Source: JAGNZR01 sp051656905
GTDB taxonomy: Bacteria; Fusobacteriota; Fusobacteriia; Fusobacteriales; Fusobacteriaceae
Assembly (NCBI GenBank): GCA_051656905.1
Contig: JBOFJQ010000010.1
Coordinates: forward strand, 62,001-126,000
DNA length: 64,000 nt
Direction: 5' to 3'
This document shows positions 34,165-44,286 of the stretch, in pieces (position 1 is the stretch's first letter; each line of letters begins with the position of its first letter). The notes under the pieces are model-generated. The model worked only from the letters and a program-made list of their open reading frames with translations, was not told the DNA's origin and did no database searches. The translations under genes and the position numbers were made by a program.

Positions 34165-37100
34165 ATGAATATCCAATTTTTAAAAGATAAAATTAAAGAA
34201 TATGAAGTCAAGGCTAAAATTTATCTAGAAAAAAATAGAGTTTATTTAGATAAAACTAAAATTTATTTGGATAAAGCAAAGACTTTTTTTATTAAATATA
34301 AAAAGAGGATATTCGTAGATGCTCCTCTTTTTTTCATGTCTTGTTTAATTGTATCACTAATATTTTTCTTTGGACCCACAGTAGGTTTCATTTTAACTTT
34401 GGTTTTAAAACCTAGTTTTTCAATAAATCATATTCAACTACCTAAAGAGTTTTCTAAAGTTGGAGAGGTAGTTGCAACAGGAGTTAAACTATCTTATAAT
34501 GACCAAAAAATAGTTGATGCTCCAAGGGTTGTTTTAACATATGATTTAAATAAAAATATAATGGGGTGGATGAAATCTATAGATGTTTATGACTCTAAAA
34601 TTTTAATTGAAAGAAGTAATTCAGATGTAAATATAGTTGATGCTTTTTCAAATACATCACCAGGAAAAGCAGGTTTAGGTGTTCCTATTGGAATTATAAG
34701 AGCTGTTAATGCAGATGCAGTTTATAGAGATATTTCATATGATTTTCCTATAGAAAAACATATACCAGTTGTTAATGGATATGTATCTTTTGATAGTAAG
34801 AACGGAATTGAGTTATTATTTAAAGGACCTTATAAAGATGGAGAAATATCTTACAGTTTTACAAACTATGTAGAAGAGTACAGTATGACAATTAAAGGGA
34901 AAAACATAGATTTAGACACTAATATTCTACAATACGCATATTATTATGATGAAATAGAATATTTAGGTGGAAAAGGGGACTTAGATCTTACAGTTTCCTC
35001 ATCAGGACTTTATGGCTCTGCAGATATAAGAGGACTTACTGTAAACTATAAATCTTTCTTAGAAACAGCTAAAAATATAAATGGACATGTTGATTTTTTA
35101 AAGGATATTATAAAAATTGATGCTGATTTTGATATTTTTGGCAAGAAAAAGAAATTTACCCTTGATTATGATAGTAATTCAGAAATGAATATTAATATTA
35201 AATTAGATGAAGTGAAATATGAAGAGGCAGCAAAATATAAATTATTAAATGATATTAAGCTACCTTTTTATGTAGAAAACTTAAAAAATACCAATATTAA
35301 TCTAAAATTAGATAAAAATGATGATTTTTTTGTGATTATAGACTTCGATTTACCTAAATTGGCTATGAGCAAATTAGAATTCCAGAATTTAAAAAATAGG
35401 TTAGTATATTCTAATGATGTTTTAACGTATTCTTTGCTAGAGTCAGATGTGGAATTAGTAGGCATTAAAAATAACTTAAAATTTGATTTTAAATTGAAAG
35501 ATAATCTTGGAACTCTAAATTATAATTTAGAAAACTTATCAGGAGAGTTAGAATTAGGGTTTGAAGATAAAAATATAAAAATAAATTCAAAGTCTGGATT
35601 TGCTGTTGCAAAAGGTAGTTATGACTATGAAACAAAGGTGCTAAATCTTTATAGTGGAAAAAAATTAGAAAAAAAATACGAACTTGTTTATGATTTTAAA
35701 GAAAATAAACTGACATCTTACAAAGGTAATTTTAACTTTAATTTATCTAATAGTTTAAGTGGTGAACTTAATGCTGAAGTAATTGATAATGTTGGAACTG
35801 TAGAAAACATTACTCTTTATGATTTTGATAATCAGGAAGTATTTTATTCCACTGGAGACTTTGATTTAAATGATATTAAATATAATTTTGAGTTCCAAAC
35901 TAATCTTTTAAATTTAAATCAAGATATAGGTGGAGATAATCTATTATTAGTTTCTAATATAGTTGGAATTGCTAAAAATGATGGTAAAAACCATATTTTG
36001 GAAATTGATGGAGAGATAAAAAATTTAAAATATAAAAATATTGAGTTAAATGGTATTAAAAGTAATTTTAGAATTAGAGAAAATGTTATTGAAATAAAGA
36101 AAATTGGAAATGGACTGTTTTCATTAACTGGAAATATTGATTTAAATAAAGAAATAGCAAATTTAGATTATAAAATTAACGGATTAGGGAATGAAAGTTT
36201 AGGAATTAAAGATGTTAAATTTGAAATATTAGAAGCTTCAGGAAAAGTTAGTGGAAATCTAAAAGATATTAAAGGTTATGCAAAAATAGAAAACATAAAA
36301 GTTGTAGGTCCTCAAGAGACTGATGTTAACATAAAAGGGAATCTTCAATATTCAAAAGGGATATTAAGTACTGAGGGACTATTAGTTAATGAAAAAAGTA
36401 GTGTTAGAGGTCAATATAATTTATTGTCAGGAGAGTATAGATTTAAAGGGGATATAATAGAAGAATCTATATGGAAATATACAGGAAACAGAAGTTTTAA
36501 ATATAGAGTTATTGGTAAGTTTGATGCAAATGGACAAAATCAAAAGCTAAATGTAAAAAGTAAATTCACAGTTGATAGCATTTATTTTAAAGGTGACAAA
36601 CTCCCTGACTTAGAAGGTGTAGTAACATATTCTGCCGAAAATATAAATGATGGTATAGCAAATTTAGAATATCTAAAAGTTATAAAAAATAATTATAATA
36701 TAGGAGAACTAAGAGGTAGTGCTAACCTTGCAACACAAGAGTTAAGATTTGACTTAAGTGAAAACGATATAGATTTATCAAAAATATTTGAAGATGCAAA
36801 ATTAAGTGGAAAATTAAAATTAGATATTGCAATTAATGGAAATTTTTCAAATCCTAATTTCGTAGTTCAAACTTCATCAGAGAATATTAATCTTGAAAAA
36901 TGGAGCTTTGAGAATTTTGAACTTTCACTAAGTGGAGATAAAGATAAAATTAAATTAGAAGAATTCAACTTTTTATATGAAAAAAATCTATTGAAAGCTT
37001 TAGGAATGTATAGTTTTTCAAATAGTAAATACAATTTTGATATCTATTCTAAAAATATAAAAGTAGATTTCTTAAATAGTATTTTAAGTGATTTTGGAGT

Positions 37101-38604
37101 AGAAGGCGTAGATGGAACAGCTCAAATAGCAATGAGTTTTACAGATAAAGCAAGTAATGGAACTTTTAGTGGGCAAAACTTATCTGTAAAATTACCAAAG
37201 TATGGGATAGAGACACAAAATTTAAATTTCAATATTTTGTTACAAGAGAATAAGATAAAAATAGATTACTTTAAAGGGATAGTTAACTCTGGGAAACTAG
37301 ATATAAATGGTTATCTTGTTATACCTACCATTGGAGAGGTAAAAAATAATCCATATTTTTACGAGAAAATAGACTATGATTTTTCTTTAAAAATGGATGG
37401 AGTAAAATATATTTACCCAGAATATTTATCTTTAACGCTAGATACAGATATAAATATGGCTTCTCATAAATTAATAGGAAGCTTTAGTATAAAAGATGGA
37501 GAACTAAATAGAATACCTGGGGTAGAAGAAAATTTTAGTATCTTTAGATTAGTAAGAGAATATATAAGAGATACTATACTACGTCCTGAAAGTAAAAGTG
37601 TTAGTAATGATGAATTAAATTCAAATTCAAATGGTTCTTTTGGTAAAAATCTAAATTTAAACTTAGATTTTAAGATTATAAATGGAATAAAAATTGATTT
37701 ACAAAGTATAATGGGGATTGTAGAAGATATAAAAGGACAGTTAAATGGTAGTGGAAAAATATCAGGAGTTGGAGAGCATTTAAAATTCATAGGATCTTTT
37801 GATTTAAGAGAAGGACAATATGTATTGAATAATAATGATTTTATAATCAGCCAAGGAAGTGTTATTTTTAATAAAGAAAATGATTATTATCCTAACTTTA
37901 ATCCAATTATTATTTTTGACTCATATTCTAAAAATTCACAAGACAACTATGAGATATCTTTAAATGGTGAGCTGAAAAAATTAAACTTTAAAATAAAAAG
38001 TAATAAAGAGACTTCCAGTGGAAGTTTAGCGAGCTTTTTCTCTGGAGATAAAAAAGGAAATCAAAATGATGCCAATGGACCACAATCATTTTTAGTTGAA
38101 AATTTATTGAATAGTCAACTATCAAATACGTTTTTAAGACCTTTTTCCAACTCGTTAAAGACTATATTTGGGCTTTCTAAATTAAGAATAACATCAGATA
38201 TAAGTAGTTTTGAAACAAATTCAGATGTAAATGATCCTGATGGAAATGATAGGAATAATAGTTTTGATTATTCTTTTGGAGCAAAGATTCAAGCAGAGAA
38301 GCATCTGTATGATAAATTATTCTTAGTTGGAGATGTTGGAATAAAAGGAAATGGTCAAAGTTCATCTTCGAATTCAGGAAGTAGGTCTGGGTCAGATTCT
38401 GGTGGATCATTCAATAAATATGATGGATGGTTAGAATATAGAATAGACAATAGTAAGGCAGTTGGGGTAGGAGCGAACAAAGTTCTGAATAACTCTTCAG
38501 ACTCAGAAACAGTAAATGCTACTGAAGATAAAAAAGGAACTATAAATTATTATATAAAATTTATGTTTTATAAAAAATATGATAGTTTTAGCGATATTTT
38601 TTAG
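34165..38604 (+). CDS. tamB: TamB-like envelope bridge protein (DUF490)
   Basis: This is a giant 1479-residue protein. A basic cytoplasmic stretch carries four 7-residue repeats (18-45, KIYLEKN-like). One membrane anchor follows (about 54-80). A very long run of alternating short beta strands fills the periplasmic part, and a C-terminal TamB/DUF490 domain occupies about 1150-1479. Ser/Gly/Asn-rich low-complexity stretches lie near 1400. TamB relatives form a hydrophobic groove that moves phospholipid to the outer membrane and aid barrel assembly with TamA or BamA. bamA follows 75 bases downstream, so the two probably cooperate. There is no separate TamA gene here. Confidence 0.9.
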   Translation: MNIQFLKDKIKEYEVKAKIYLEKNRVYLDKTKIYLDKAKTFFIKYKKRIFVDAPLFFMSCLIVSLIFFFGPTVGFILTLVLKPSFSINHIQLPKEFSKVGEVVATGVKLSYNDQKIVDAPRVVLTYDLNKNIMGWMKSIDVYDSKILIERSNSDVNIVDAFSNTSPGKAGLGVPIGIIRAVNADAVYRDISYDFPIEKHIPVVNGYVSFDSKNGIELLFKGPYKDGEISYSFTNYVEEYSMTIKGKNIDLDTNILQYAYYYDEIEYLGGKGDLDLTVSSSGLYGSADIRGLTVNYKSFLETAKNINGHVDFLKDIIKIDADFDIFGKKKKFTLDYDSNSEMNINIKLDEVKYEEAAKYKLLNDIKLPFYVENLKNTNINLKLDKNDDFFVIIDFDLPKLAMSKLEFQNLKNRLVYSNDVLTYSLLESDVELVGIKNNLKFDFKLKDNLGTLNYNLENLSGELELGFEDKNIKINSKSGFAVAKGSYDYETKVLNLYSGKKLEKKYELVYDFKENKLTSYKGNFNFNLSNSLSGELNAEVIDNVGTVENITLYDFDNQEVFYSTGDFDLNDIKYNFEFQTNLLNLNQDIGGDNLLLVSNIVGIAKNDGKNHILEIDGEIKNLKYKNIELNGIKSNFRIRENVIEIKKIGNGLFSLTGNIDLNKEIANLDYKINGLGNESLGIKDVKFEILEASGKVSGNLKDIKGYAKIENIKVVGPQETDVNIKGNLQYSKGILSTEGLLVNEKSSVRGQYNLLSGEYRFKGDIIEESIWKYTGNRSFKYRVIGKFDANGQNQKLNVKSKFTVDSIYFKGDKLPDLEGVVTYSAENINDGIANLEYLKVIKNNYNIGELRGSANLATQELRFDLSENDIDLSKIFEDAKLSGKLKLDIAINGNFSNPNFVVQTSSENINLEKWSFENFELSLSGDKDKIKLEEFNFLYEKNLLKALGMYSFSNSKYNFDIYSKNIKVDFLNSILSDFGVEGVDGTAQIAMSFTDKASNGTFSGQNLSVKLPKYGIETQNLNFNILLQENKIKIDYFKGIVNSGKLDINGYLVIPTIGEVKNNPYFYEKIDYDFSLKMDGVKYIYPEYLSLTLDTDINMASHKLIGSFSIKDGELNRIPGVEENFSIFRLVREYIRDTILRPESKSVSNDELNSNSNGSFGKNLNLNLDFKIINGIKIDLQSIMGIVEDIKGQLNGSGKISGVGEHLKFIGSFDLREGQYVLNNNDFIISQGSVIFNKENDYYPNFNPIIIFDSYSKNSQDNYEISLNGELKKLNFKIKSNKETSSGSLASFFSGDKKGNQNDANGPQSFLVENLLNSQLSNTFLRPFSNSLKTIFGLSKLRITSDISSFETNSDVNDPDGNDRNNSFDYSFGAKIQAEKHLYDKLFLVGDVGIKGNGQSSSSNSGSRSGSDSGGSFNKYDGWLEYRIDNSKAVGVGANKVLNNSSDSETVNATEDKKGTINYYIKFMFYKKYDSFSDIF

Positions 38605-38612
38605 AAATAGTA

Positions 38613-38641
38613 TTACATTAAGCAAAAAAATAGTATATAAT
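38613..38641 (+). promoter_or_regulatory. Possible internal promoter before bamA
   Basis: TTACAT (38613-38618) and TATAAT (38636-38641) are 17 bp apart in the tamB-bamA gap, about 40 bases before the bamA ATG. It could give bamA-skp-lpxD transcription independent of tamB. Confidence 0.4.
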
Positions 38642-38679
38642 AAATACAACAATTTAGATATAAGGATGGAGGGAAAAAT

Positions 38680-40734
38680 ATGCGGAAGTTTCTGGCTATA
38701 CTTTTTGGGATTCTTTTTATTAGTTTCACATTTGCTCAAGATTTAGAAATAAGCAAAGACGGTTACACTATAACAGATATAGAAGTAGCAAACAATAGAG
38801 AGATACCGGAAGAAATAATTACTTCATTAATGGAAACTAAAAATGGAGATAAGTTTCTAACTGAAAATTTACTAAAAGATTATAATACATTAAAGAGTCA
38901 AGAATATATTGATTCGGTTGTAATATACCCTACTATAGTTGAAGGTGGTATGAAGCTAACAGTTAATGTAATAGAAAAAAAAGATACAAAAAAATTATTA
39001 CAAGATAAAGGAATTATTCCAAACAGTGAGAGAGAAACAGTTGATTCAACGCTGGTTGTATCTAATATTGTTATAAATGGATTAGTTAACGTATCTAAAA
39101 AAGAAGTATTAGAAAAATTGCCAGTAAAAGTAGGGGCACATTTTTCAGAAAAGAGAGTAGTAAATGGGCAAAGAACTTTTGGAGAGATTGGAAAGTTTAA
39201 TAGTGTAAACTATCAAATCGTTGAAAACAATAAAGGGGTAACAGTAGTTTATAATGTTGTAGAAAATCCAATATTAAATGGAATTAATATTGTTGGAAAT
39301 ACACTTTATTCAACAGAAGAGTTACTTGCATTAATTTCAACAAAACCAGGAGAAGTATTTAGTATTAATACAATTAGAGAAGATAGAGAGAAAATATTAA
39401 ATAAATATTATACAGATGGTCATATCTTAGCGGATATGATAGATGTAGATATCAATAATAATATAGAGTTGGAATTTACTATAACAGAAGGAACTGTTAG
39501 AGAAGTAACTCCAAAGAAAATGATAACAAAAGTAAAAGGTGAAAGAAGAAGACCTACAGATGACGTTTTAAAAACAAAAGACTTTGTTATTGAGAGAGAA
39601 GTTGAAATAAAAAAATCAGAAGTTTTCAATGTTAAAGATTATGATGAAACATCAGCAAATTTAATGAGAACAGGTTTATTTAAAAATGTAAAATATGAAG
39701 CTAATGATATTCCAGGTGATTCTGAAGGGAAAAGTATGGTTTTATTATTAGAAGAAGAGAGAACAGCATCATTACAAGGAGCAATTTCTTATGGTTCTGA
39801 AGTTGGACTTTTAGGAATGGTAGCTTTAAAAGAAGATAACTGGATGGGAAAAGGTCAAAAAGCAAGTATCCAATATGAGAAATCAAATGAAGGGTATTCA
39901 AGTTTTTCAATTAATTTCCAAGATCCTTGGATTAGAGGAACAAATAGATTATCATGGGGATGGAGTCTTTATAAAACAGATTCTGAACTAGATGATAGTG
40001 AGCTGTTTGAAAAAATTAGTACTTATGGTGGAAAGATCAATGTAGGAAAAGGACTTTCTAAGTATGTTAGAATAGGATTAGGAACTAAGGCAGAGTATAT
40101 TGAGGAAAAGGGATCAGATGACTATAACGGTGGTTCTTTAACAGATGCATACGGTCTATGGAGTATCTATCCTTATATAACTTATGATACAAGAAATAAT
40201 CCAATGAATCCAACAAAGGGAGAGTACGCTAAGTATCAAGTAGAAGGTGGATATGCAGGTGGATATGATGCAGATACTTTTGCTAATACAACATTAGAGT
40301 TAAGAAAGTATCACAAAGGATTTACTAAGCGTAACACAATGGCATATAGAGTAGTATCAGGAATTATGACAGATACAACTAAAGAATCTCAAAGATTCTG
40401 GGTTGGAGGAAACAATTTAAGAGGTTACGATGGAGGATTCTTCCAAGGTACTCAAAAGGTTGTTGGTACAGTAGAGAATAGAACTCAAATTAATGATATA
40501 GTTGGATTCGTATTATTTATGGATGCAGGTAGAGCATGGGCACAAAATGGTAGAGACCCTGGATATGAGCATGACGCAGATTTCGCAGATGAAATAGGGG
40601 TAGCAGCAGGATTTGGACTAAGATTAAATACTCCATTAGGACCGTTAAGATTTGACTTTGGATGGCCAATAGGTTCTAAAATTGATGATGAGGGAGGAAT
40701 GCAGTTCTTCTTTAACATGGGACAGTCATTCTAA
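38680..40734 (+). CDS. bamA: Outer membrane protein assembly factor BamA
   Basis: This 684-residue Omp85 protein has a signal peptide (MRKFLAILFGILFISFTFAQ), about three to four POTRA domains (25-340) and a 16-strand barrel. The lid-loop motif is seen in FWVGGNNLRGYDGG and the final strand ends in FNMGQSF with the terminal Phe. It is shorter than E. coli BamA (810), so one POTRA may be missing. It inserts beta-barrel proteins into the outer membrane. It lies between tamB and skp, with lpxD next. Confidence 0.96.
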   Translation: MRKFLAILFGILFISFTFAQDLEISKDGYTITDIEVANNREIPEEIITSLMETKNGDKFLTENLLKDYNTLKSQEYIDSVVIYPTIVEGGMKLTVNVIEKKDTKKLLQDKGIIPNSERETVDSTLVVSNIVINGLVNVSKKEVLEKLPVKVGAHFSEKRVVNGQRTFGEIGKFNSVNYQIVENNKGVTVVYNVVENPILNGINIVGNTLYSTEELLALISTKPGEVFSINTIREDREKILNKYYTDGHILADMIDVDINNNIELEFTITEGTVREVTPKKMITKVKGERRRPTDDVLKTKDFVIEREVEIKKSEVFNVKDYDETSANLMRTGLFKNVKYEANDIPGDSEGKSMVLLLEEERTASLQGAISYGSEVGLLGMVALKEDNWMGKGQKASIQYEKSNEGYSSFSINFQDPWIRGTNRLSWGWSLYKTDSELDDSELFEKISTYGGKINVGKGLSKYVRIGLGTKAEYIEEKGSDDYNGGSLTDAYGLWSIYPYITYDTRNNPMNPTKGEYAKYQVEGGYAGGYDADTFANTTLELRKYHKGFTKRNTMAYRVVSGIMTDTTKESQRFWVGGNNLRGYDGGFFQGTQKVVGTVENRTQINDIVGFVLFMDAGRAWAQNGRDPGYEHDADFADEIGVAAGFGLRLNTPLGPLRFDFGWPIGSKIDDEGGMQFFFNMGQSF

Positions 40735-40813
40735 TAAATAATTATTATAAGGTGTTAATTAAGTGATTTGAAATATAAATATCACGAACAAAGATAAACG
40801 GAGGATATTATAA

Positions 40814-41296
40814 ATGAAAAAATTAAGCGCATTAGCATTAATGGCAACATTGTCATTATCAGCATTATCAGCAACAATAGGTTATGTAAATACACAGGAA
40901 GTTTTCCGTGGATACTCACAAACTAAAATAATCCAAACTAATTTAGATAAGGAAAGAAATAGATTAGAAGACGAGATTAAGAAGAAAGAATTAGTTCTTC
41001 AAAAAAATCAAGTTGAATTACAATCTAAAGGACCTAAAGTAACAGCTGAAGAAAAAACTAAATTCCAAAAAGATGTAGAAGTTTTCCAAAAGTTTGTTAA
41101 AGATTCTCAAATTAAATTAAACAAAGAAGAAAGAGCAAGACTTCAAGAGATTGAAGCAAGCATCAATTCTGCAGTACAACAAGTTGCTAAAGAAGGAAAA
41201 TATGAGTATATATTAGAAGGTGGAGCTGTTAAATTTGGTGGAGAGAATGTAACATCAAAAGTTTTATCAATAATGGAAAAATCTTCAAAAAAATAA
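40814..41296 (+). CDS. skp: OmpH/Skp-family periplasmic chaperone
   Basis: This 160-residue protein has a signal peptide (MKKLSALALMATLSLSALSA), the mature start TIGYVNTQEVFRGYS typical of Skp, and a long charged coiled coil (about 40-125) that forms the tentacles. It should hold unfolded outer-membrane proteins on their way to BamA, the adjacent gene. It uses more C-ending codons than many neighbours, suggesting strong expression. Confidence 0.93.
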   Translation: MKKLSALALMATLSLSALSATIGYVNTQEVFRGYSQTKIIQTNLDKERNRLEDEIKKKELVLQKNQVELQSKGPKVTAEEKTKFQKDVEVFQKFVKDSQIKLNKEERARLQEIEASINSAVQQVAKEGKYEYILEGGAVKFGGENVTSKVLSIMEKSSKK

Positions 41297-41349
41297 TTAA
41301 TTAACTAACTAATTAATATAAAAATAAAATATATATGGAGGGGAGAACG

Positions 41350-42366
41350 GTGAGTTATAATTTAATTGACTTAGTAAGCCTTCTTGGATGTGAAACTAAG
41401 GGAGATATAAGTACAGAAATTATTTCTGGACTTACTCCCTTTTTTCACTCTCAAGAAGATAGTGTAACGTTTGCAGCAGATGAAAAATTTTTAAAAAATA
41501 TAGGTGGAACAAAGGCTAAGTATGTAATTGTTCCAAATGGAATACCTCTTCCAGAAATTGGAAAGATATATTTAAAAGTAAGTGAAAATCCAAGAACACT
41601 TATGCCAAAACTATTAAACTTCTTTAAAAAAGAAGTGAAACCTATGAGCAAGATGATAGAAGATTCTGCAAAAATAGGAGAAAATTGTGATATAGCACCA
41701 AATGTTTATATAGGACATGACGTAGTAATTGGTAATAATGTAAAAATAATGCCACATACTACAATATGCCAAGGTGTTGTAATTGGTGAAGATTCTATAA
41801 TTAATCCAAATGTAACTATAAGAGAATTTTGCACTTTAGGTAAAGGGTGTATTATTCAACCAGGAGCAGTAATTGGTGGAGATGGATTTGGGTATATAAA
41901 GATTGGTGGAAATAACACTAAGATAGAGCAGATAGGTTCAGTAGTATTAGAAGACTATGTTGATATAGGAGCTAACACAACTATTGATAGAGGAGCTATA
42001 GGAGATACAATAGTAAAGAAATATACTAAAATTGATAACTTAGTTCAAATTGCTCATAATGATGTAATTGGTGAAAACTGCTTAATTATATCTCAAGTAG
42101 GAATAGCTGGTAGTACAACAGTTGGAGACAATACTATTTTAGCTGGTCAAGTAGGAGTAACAGGTCATATAACAATAGGAAGCAATGTTGTTATAGGAGC
42201 TAAATCAGGTGTTATGAGTGACGTTCCAGACAACTCTGGGCTATCAGGTCATCCTTTAGTCGAACATAAAGAAGATATGAGAATAAGGGTAGCTATGAGA
42301 AAATTACCAGAAACAATGAAAAAAATAAAAGATATTGAAAAAAAATTAGATAGCATGTTAAAATAA
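41350..42366 (+). CDS. lpxD: UDP-3-O-acylglucosamine N-acyltransferase
   Basis: About 338 residues: an N-terminal uridine-binding domain, then a left-handed beta helix of hexapeptide repeats (VIGNNVKI, VIGEDSIIN and so on), then a C-terminal helix. The catalytic region has LVQIAHNDVIGENCLI, containing the active His. It adds the second hydroxyacyl chain in lipid A synthesis. GTG 41350 is preferred because GGAGGGGAG lies just before it; ATG 41335 is part of that same site. The neighbours are OM assembly genes. Confidence 0.95.
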   Translation: MSYNLIDLVSLLGCETKGDISTEIISGLTPFFHSQEDSVTFAADEKFLKNIGGTKAKYVIVPNGIPLPEIGKIYLKVSENPRTLMPKLLNFFKKEVKPMSKMIEDSAKIGENCDIAPNVYIGHDVVIGNNVKIMPHTTICQGVVIGEDSIINPNVTIREFCTLGKGCIIQPGAVIGGDGFGYIKIGGNNTKIEQIGSVVLEDYVDIGANTTIDRGAIGDTIVKKYTKIDNLVQIAHNDVIGENCLIISQVGIAGSTTVGDNTILAGQVGVTGHITIGSNVVIGAKSGVMSDVPDNSGLSGHPLVEHKEDMRIRVAMRKLPETMKKIKDIEKKLDSMLK

Positions 42367-42398
42367 AAGAAGGTAAAAAAAAGATAGGGGTAGCTAAG

Positions 42399-43001
42399 AT
42401 GAAAAAAAGAATATATTTTAATAAATGTGACGATATGAGGTTTATCTCTCATCTTGATCTATTAAGATTTTTAGAGAGAGTTTTAACAAAAGGAGAGATT
42501 CCTGTAAAATATAGTCAAGGTTTTCATCCAAGACCAAAAATCTCTTTAGGAAATCCCGTTTCATTGGGAACAGAAGCTTTTAATGAAGTTATGGATATTG
42601 ATTTAGAAACAGATATGGATAATGATAAAATATTATCTATAATAAATAATATGAATGTTTTAGGTTTTACAATTTTAAAAGTTGAGGATTGTTTAGATAA
42701 AGTTTCTATCGTTGAAAAATTTAAAACTGCAATATATAGAATATCTGGAGAAGAAAAAGATATTGATGCTTTAGCAAATTTACTTTCTCAAGAAACAATT
42801 ATTGAAAGTAAAGAGAAAAAAGGAAAGATAGTAGAGAGAGACTTAAAAGAAAAAATTTCAGATGTAATAAGAAAGTCTGAAACTCAAATTGAAATTCATA
42901 TTGCCAATGGCTCACCTAATATTTATATAGAAATGGCAGGGGTAGAGTTAACAAATGTTGAGATACAAAAATTTGGATATATAGAAAGTGAAATAGTTTA
43001 A
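42399..43001 (+). CDS. DUF2344 (TIGR03936) radical-SAM-associated protein
   Basis: This 200-residue protein starts MKKRIYFNKCDDMRFISHLDLLRFLERVL and has YSQGFHPRPKISLGNPVSLG, the hallmark of the DUF2344 family. In many Firmicutes it is fused to, or next to, a B12-binding radical SAM protein; here no such partner is adjacent. The function is unknown. It lies between lpxD and serS on the same strand with short gaps (32 and 13 bases). Confidence 0.85.
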   Translation: MKKRIYFNKCDDMRFISHLDLLRFLERVLTKGEIPVKYSQGFHPRPKISLGNPVSLGTEAFNEVMDIDLETDMDNDKILSIINNMNVLGFTILKVEDCLDKVSIVEKFKTAIYRISGEEKDIDALANLLSQETIIESKEKKGKIVERDLKEKISDVIRKSETQIEIHIANGSPNIYIEMAGVELTNVEIQKFGYIESEIV

Positions 43002-43014
43002 GGGGGAGTATCAG

Positions 43015-44286
43015 ATGTTAGATTTAAGATTTATGCGTGAAAACATTGAATTTTTACAAGAAATGTTGGCGAAAAGAGGCTCTAATATGAGTTTAGATGA
43101 GTTCCAACAATTAGACGCAGAAAGAAGAGATATTTTAACGGAAGTTGAAGCTTTAAGAGGAAAGAGAAATATAGTTTCTGCAGAAATTGCTAAAATGAAA
43201 AAAAATAAAGAAGATGCAACAAAAGAAATAACTGAAATGGGAGAAGTTTCTTCTAGAATTAAAGAGTTAGATACTGTACTTGCTACAGTAGATTCTAAAT
43301 TAGACTATATTCAAAGAACAATTCCTAACATTTTCCATGAAACAGTTCCAGTTGGAAAAGATGAAGAGGATAACGTAGTTATAAGAACATGGGGAACACC
43401 GAAAGAGTATTCTTTTGAACCTAAAAACCACTGGGAAATAGGAGAGAATCTTGATATTCTTGATTTTGAAAGAGGTGCAAAACTTGGAGGATCAAGATTT
43501 GTTATCTATAGAGGAATGGGTGCTAAATTAGAGAGAGCTTTAATCAGTTTCATGTTAGATACACATACAGAAGAGCATGGATATACTGAGCATATAACTC
43601 CTTTCATAGTAAGAAGAGAGATTTGTGAAGGAACAGGACAGCTTCCTAAGTTTGAAGAAGATATGTACAAGACAACTGATGATATGTTCTTAATATCAAC
43701 ATCAGAAATAACTTTAACAAATATTCATAGAGAAGAGATATTAGATGAGAAAGATTTACCTAAGTACTATACTGCTTACTCACCTTGTTTCAGAAGAGAA
43801 GCTGGTTCTTATGGTAGAGATATGAAAGGTTTAATAAGATTACACCAATTCAACAAAGTTGAGATGGTAAAACTTTCTACACCAGAAAATTCATATGATG
43901 AATTAGAAAAAATGGTTGTAAATGCAGAAACAATTTTACAAAAATTAGGATTACCTTATAGAGTAATATTATTATGTACAGGAGATATGGGATTTGGAGC
44001 AGCTAAAACTTATGATTTAGAAGTTTGGGTACCAGGTCAAAATAAATATAGAGAGATATCTTCATGTTCAAACTGTACAGATTTCCAAGCTAGAAGAATG
44101 GGATTAAAATACAGACCTGAAGGACAAACAAAAAGTGAGTTTATTCATACTTTAAACGGTTCAGGACTTGCTGTAGGAAGAACACTTGTAGCAATTATGG
44201 AAAACTACCAACAAGAAGATGGAAGTTTCTTAATTCCAGAAGCTTTAGTACCATATATGAGAGGAGCTACTGTTGTTAAAAAGTAG
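43015..44286 (+). CDS. serS: Seryl-tRNA synthetase
   Basis: This 423-residue class II synthetase has an N-terminal coiled-coil arm (about 30-100). The catalytic core has the family's YTEHITPFIVRRE (motif 1 region), SPCFRREAGSYGRDMKGLIRLHQFNKVE (motif 2) and NGSGLAVGRTLVAIMENYQ (motif 3). It charges tRNA-Ser. No T-box leader is visible. A small membrane protein gene starts inside its last codons. Confidence 0.98.
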   Translation: MLDLRFMRENIEFLQEMLAKRGSNMSLDEFQQLDAERRDILTEVEALRGKRNIVSAEIAKMKKNKEDATKEITEMGEVSSRIKELDTVLATVDSKLDYIQRTIPNIFHETVPVGKDEEDNVVIRTWGTPKEYSFEPKNHWEIGENLDILDFERGAKLGGSRFVIYRGMGAKLERALISFMLDTHTEEHGYTEHITPFIVRREICEGTGQLPKFEEDMYKTTDDMFLISTSEITLTNIHREEILDEKDLPKYYTAYSPCFRREAGSYGRDMKGLIRLHQFNKVEMVKLSTPENSYDELEKMVVNAETILQKLGLPYRVILLCTGDMGFGAAKTYDLEVWVPGQNKYREISSCSNCTDFQARRMGLKYRPEGQTKSEFIHTLNGSGLAVGRTLVAIMENYQQEDGSFLIPEALVPYMRGATVVKK

